From positions 1 through 64,000 of the forward strand of contig DYEY01000024.1 in NCBI GenBank assembly GCA_020725465.1: a DNA stretch of 64,000 nt, read 5' to 3'. Shown piece after piece: positions 61,602-64,000 of this stretch. Both the position numbers and the translations under genes were made by a program. The first letter of the stretch is position 1, and every line of letters begins with the position of its first letter. The stretch comes from Dethiobacter sp. GTDB lineage: Bacteria; Bacillota; Dethiobacteria; Dethiobacterales; Dethiobacteraceae. Under the pieces are notes generated by a model. It saw only the letters and a list, made by a program, of their open reading frames with translations. It was not told the origin of the DNA and ran no database searches.

Positions 61602-63221
61602 ATGACCCGGCAATCCTTTGTCAGGGGGGCTGCCATTTTAACTTTGGCGGGGATGTCGGTCCGCATAGTTGGGGCCTTCTTCCGAATAGTGCTGGCAATG
61701 CTTATCGGTGATGAGGGGGTGGGCCTGTTTCAGATGGCTTATCCCGTATACAGCACCCTACTGGCTGTTTCTACAGCCGGTATCCCTATTGCCATTTCCA
61801 AGCTGGTGGCTGAAAACCTGGCTGCGGGCGATTATCGCGGCGCCTCCCGTATCTTTCGTGTGGCCCTGTCTATTCTGACTGTTTCCGGCCTGGCTATCAC
61901 AGGCGTCCTTTTTCTGGCTGCCGGCTTTTTTGCGCGCAACGTGGCGCAGGACCCCAGGGCTTACCTGCCCCTGGTGAGCATAGCCCCCGCCATTTTTCTG
62001 GTTACCGTTATGTCGGCGTACCGGGGCTTTTTCCAGGGACAGCAGCAAATGCTGCCCACCGCCCTTTCCCAGATCACTGAGCAGGTGGGAAGGGTGATAA
62101 CAGCACTTTTGCTGGTGGTGGTGCTTGCCCCCCGTGGGCTTGAGTATGCCGCTGCTGGCGCCAGTTTTGGCGCCGTGGCCGGCGCTTTTGCCGGCCTGCT
62201 GGTGCTTCTTGTATTCTGGGGAAAACAGCGTACTGCTTTTTTAAAACGCCTGCGGGAAAGGCACGGTGAAGGCGGCCGGCCATTTTGGGCGATTATCGGT
62301 GATATCCTCAGGCTGGCGGTCCCCATTACCCTGGGGAGCCTGGTAATGCCGCTGATTACAATTGTGGATTTGTCCATTGTCCCGCAGCGGCTTCATGACG
62401 CCGGCTTTGATACCGGTAAAGCCACCGCTCTCTACGGCCAGTTAACCGGTATGGCCACCCCCCTGGTGCACATTCCCACCATTATTACCGTTGCTCTGGC
62501 CATCTCTCTCGTCCCCGCCATTTCCGAAGCCGTGGCCTTAAAAAGGACCCGTATCATCCGGGACAGATCTTTCCTGGCGGTGCGCCTGACTTTGCTTTTG
62601 GCGGTGCCTTCTGCCGCCGGGCTCTACCTGCTGGCGGAACCAATTACCGCCTTCCTGTTTGATAATCCTGAGGCCGGGGCGGTACTGGCCGCCATGGCTC
62701 CCGGCGTAATTTTCCTGACCCTTTATCAGACCACGTCCGGCATCCTGCAGGGGCTGGGGCACCCCGCCGAGCCGGTTAAAAGCCTTTTTTTAGGTGCCCT
62801 GGTCAAAACGGTGCTGACCTGGTTGCTAACAGCCAATATATTACTTCATACCAAGGGCGCTGCCTATGCCACAGTGGCAGGGTTCGGCTTGGCCGCCTTT
62901 TTAAATTTTTACCGGGTCTGCAGGTTGTCCGGTATGCCGCTGCGGCCGGTGGAAACGCTTCTGAAGCCGCTCATAGCCAGTGCCGCCATGGGGGTGGCTG
63001 TAATTTCCATTTACGGACGGCTCAGCCGCCTTTTCCTTTTGACAGGTCCGGCCAGGGCCAATGCGGCAGCGGTGCTGTCAGCCATTACCGCCGGTGTCAT
63101 GGTTTACGGCGTGATGCTGTTTGTGCTGGGGGCGGTTACCCGCTCCGACCTGATGACCATTCCCCGGGTCGGCCCGGCTCTGGTCAGAGTGGCGGAAAAA
63201 TTACATTTGCTGAGGGGATGA
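61602..63221 (+). CDS. spoVB: SpoVB/YabM-type polysaccharide (lipid II-like) flippase
   Basis: A 539-residue polytopic membrane protein with about 14 helices of the MOP/MviN-type flippase superfamily. It opens with FVRGAAILTLAGMSVRIVGAFFRIVLA, then GLFQMAYPVYSTLLAVSTAGIPIAISKLVAE and AYRGFFQGQQQMLPTA, typical of SpoVB and YabM. SpoVB is needed for spore cortex synthesis; YabM occupies this position in Bacillus, so either name could apply. ATG 61602 has GGAGGCGGAGGA upstream. Confidence 0.88.
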   Translation: MTRQSFVRGAAILTLAGMSVRIVGAFFRIVLAMLIGDEGVGLFQMAYPVYSTLLAVSTAGIPIAISKLVAENLAAGDYRGASRIFRVALSILTVSGLAITGVLFLAAGFFARNVAQDPRAYLPLVSIAPAIFLVTVMSAYRGFFQGQQQMLPTALSQITEQVGRVITALLLVVVLAPRGLEYAAAGASFGAVAGAFAGLLVLLVFWGKQRTAFLKRLRERHGEGGRPFWAIIGDILRLAVPITLGSLVMPLITIVDLSIVPQRLHDAGFDTGKATALYGQLTGMATPLVHIPTIITVALAISLVPAISEAVALKRTRIIRDRSFLAVRLTLLLAVPSAAGLYLLAEPITAFLFDNPEAGAVLAAMAPGVIFLTLYQTTSGILQGLGHPAEPVKSLFLGALVKTVLTWLLTANILLHTKGAAYATVAGFGLAAFLNFYRVCRLSGMPLRPVETLLKPLIASAAMGVAVISIYGRLSRLFLLTGPARANAAAVLSAITAGVMVYGVMLFVLGAVTRSDLMTIPRVGPALVRVAEKLHLLRG

Positions 63222-63225
63222 GATC

Positions 63226-64000
63226 GTGGGCACGATTTACCTGGTGGGCCTGGGCCCCGGAGACCCGCAGGCGCTGACGCTAAGGGCGCTTAATACCCTG
63301 AAAAGGACTAAACGGATTTATGTCCGCACCGGCAGGCATCCCGGCCTTAAAATACTGCACCGTCACGGGATAAAGTATAAAACCCTGGATTACTTTTATG
63401 AAAAATCAGGCAGCTTCGGTGAGACCTACAGGAAAATTGCCCTCTATGTAATGAATGCCTCTCTCCTGCACGGCGAAGTTGCCTACGTCGTTCCCGGCAG
63501 TCCCGGCCTGGGCGAAAAAACGGTGGAAATCATCCTGAATAAGGCTCCCTCGGCGGGGATCAAATGCTTTCAGCTGCCTTCGGTTTCCTTTGTCGAAGCG
63601 GTGGCAGCGGAACTGAAACTGCCGCACGAAAAGCTGGTGGTCCTGGACGCGCTGCAGCCGGACCGGTTGCTGGATTTCCCCGACCGTCATATCCTGATTA
63701 TCCAGGCCTACAACAGGCAAATTGCCGCCCGGGCTAAACTGGTGCTAAACAGGCTGTATCCGGATAACCACCCTGTAACAGCAGTCAGGGGAGCCGGTTT
63801 GCGGTCCGGCAAAAAAGTTGCCCTGGTCCCTCTTTATAAAATGGACCGGCTTCCTTTCACCGACCACCTTACGACATTTTACCTGCCGCCGGCGGCCAGG
63901 TACGGCATGGCCGACCTGCTGCGGGTTATGGCCACACTCAGAGCTGAAGAGGGGTGCCCCTGGGACAGGGAGCAGGACCATCAGAGCTTAAAGCAGTACC
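63226..64000 (+). CDS. yabN: YabN-like tetrapyrrole methylase and MazG fusion, 3' part missing
   Basis: The frame is open to the window end (258 codons). The N-terminus TIYLVGLGPGDPQALTLRAL is a SAM-dependent tetrapyrrole methylase-like domain (also VVPGSPGLGE), and the last residues LRVMATLRAEEGCPWDREQDHQSL begin a MazG NTP pyrophosphohydrolase domain. GTG 63226 follows TGAGGGGATGAG. The combination and position after yabM match Bacillus YabN. Only the start of MazG is visible. Confidence 0.92.
   Translation, partial: MGTIYLVGLGPGDPQALTLRALNTLKRTKRIYVRTGRHPGLKILHRHGIKYKTLDYFYEKSGSFGETYRKIALYVMNASLLHGEVAYVVPGSPGLGEKTVEIILNKAPSAGIKCFQLPSVSFVEAVAAELKLPHEKLVVLDALQPDRLLDFPDRHILIIQAYNRQIAARAKLVLNRLYPDNHPVTAVRGAGLRSGKKVALVPLYKMDRLPFTDHLTTFYLPPAARYGMADLLRVMATLRAEEGCPWDREQDHQSLKQY

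Overview
The window reads as about 64 kb of chromosome from a moderately GC-rich, anaerobic, endospore-forming member of the Firmicutes (Clostridia), most like the Desulfotomaculum/Pelotomaculum group of Peptococcaceae. That placement is inferred from three things. The gene order follows the origin-proximal Bacillus subtilis order (scr-dnaX-yaaK-recR-yaaL-bofA, yaaO-tmk-holB-yaaT, rsmI-abrB-metG-tatD-yabE-ksgA-yabG-veg-sspF-ispE, spoVG-glmU-prs-ctc-pth-fin-mfd-spoVT-yabM-yabN). Spore genes are numerous. Central metabolism is represented by ferredoxin-dependent 2-oxoacid oxidoreductases. GTG and TTG starts are very common and most genes have a clear AGGAGG-type ribosome binding site.

Layout. 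1-2.8 kb: 3' end of the SRP RNA, dnaX, ybaB/yaaK and recR. 2.9-11 kb: an insertion in the conserved recR-yaaL order, made of a regulator with two DNA-binding ends and a 2114-residue secreted S-layer-homology protein with glycine-rich repeat arrays and two nearly identical X2 modules, preceded by a structured leader. 11.2-12.1 kb: yaaL, bofA and a promoter-hairpin-terminator unit that looks like a small RNA. 12.2-18.9 kb: two complete four-subunit 2-oxoacid:ferredoxin oxidoreductase operons separated by an unrecognised P-loop protein. 19-27.3 kb: a NusG-domain-II protein, DUF523, guaB, the yaaO-tmk-holB-yaaT block, an antisense Mur-ligase-like gene and rsmI. 27.3-29.3 kb: abrB, whose control region has a Spo0A-type box and three tandem DnaA-box-like repeats, then a peroxiredoxin in which an in-frame TGA occupies the peroxidatic cysteine position (a likely selenoprotein). 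29.3-37 kb: metG, tatD, yabE, ksgA, ykuK, a glycosyltransferase, yabG and veg. 37-50.4 kb: a spore and storage island with two DUF3794-LysM proteins, a LysM-CAP protein, a LysM-L,D-transpeptidase, an alpha/beta-type SASP, a nicotinate phosphoribosyltransferase, a sensor kinase, and the cyanophycin genes cphB-cphA, followed by ispE and a nucleotidyltransferase. 50.5-64 kb: spoVG, glmU, prs, ctc, pth, pheA, a PrsW-like membrane protein, fin, mfd, a PpiC lipoprotein, spoVT, a SpoVB/YabM flippase and the start of yabN.

How it works together. Replication and repair functions (DnaX, HolB, RecR, Mfd, YbaB) are mixed with sporulation control (BofA, AbrB, SpoVG, Fin, SpoVT) and spore assembly (YabG, DUF3794-LysM, L,D-transpeptidase, SASP). 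Several sporulation promoters can be read directly: sigma-K-type sites (CACA-N16-CATATATTA) before yabG and the first DUF3794 gene, another facing the L,D-transpeptidase; sigma-F/G-type sites before the PrsW-like/fin pair, sspF and spoVT; and a sigma-H-type site before spoVG. The most notable single observation is the probable selenocysteine peroxiredoxin at 28231-28956, with a SECIS-like hairpin just after the UGA and a threonine where the resolving cysteine normally sits. All functional calls come from reading the sequence; no database search was run.
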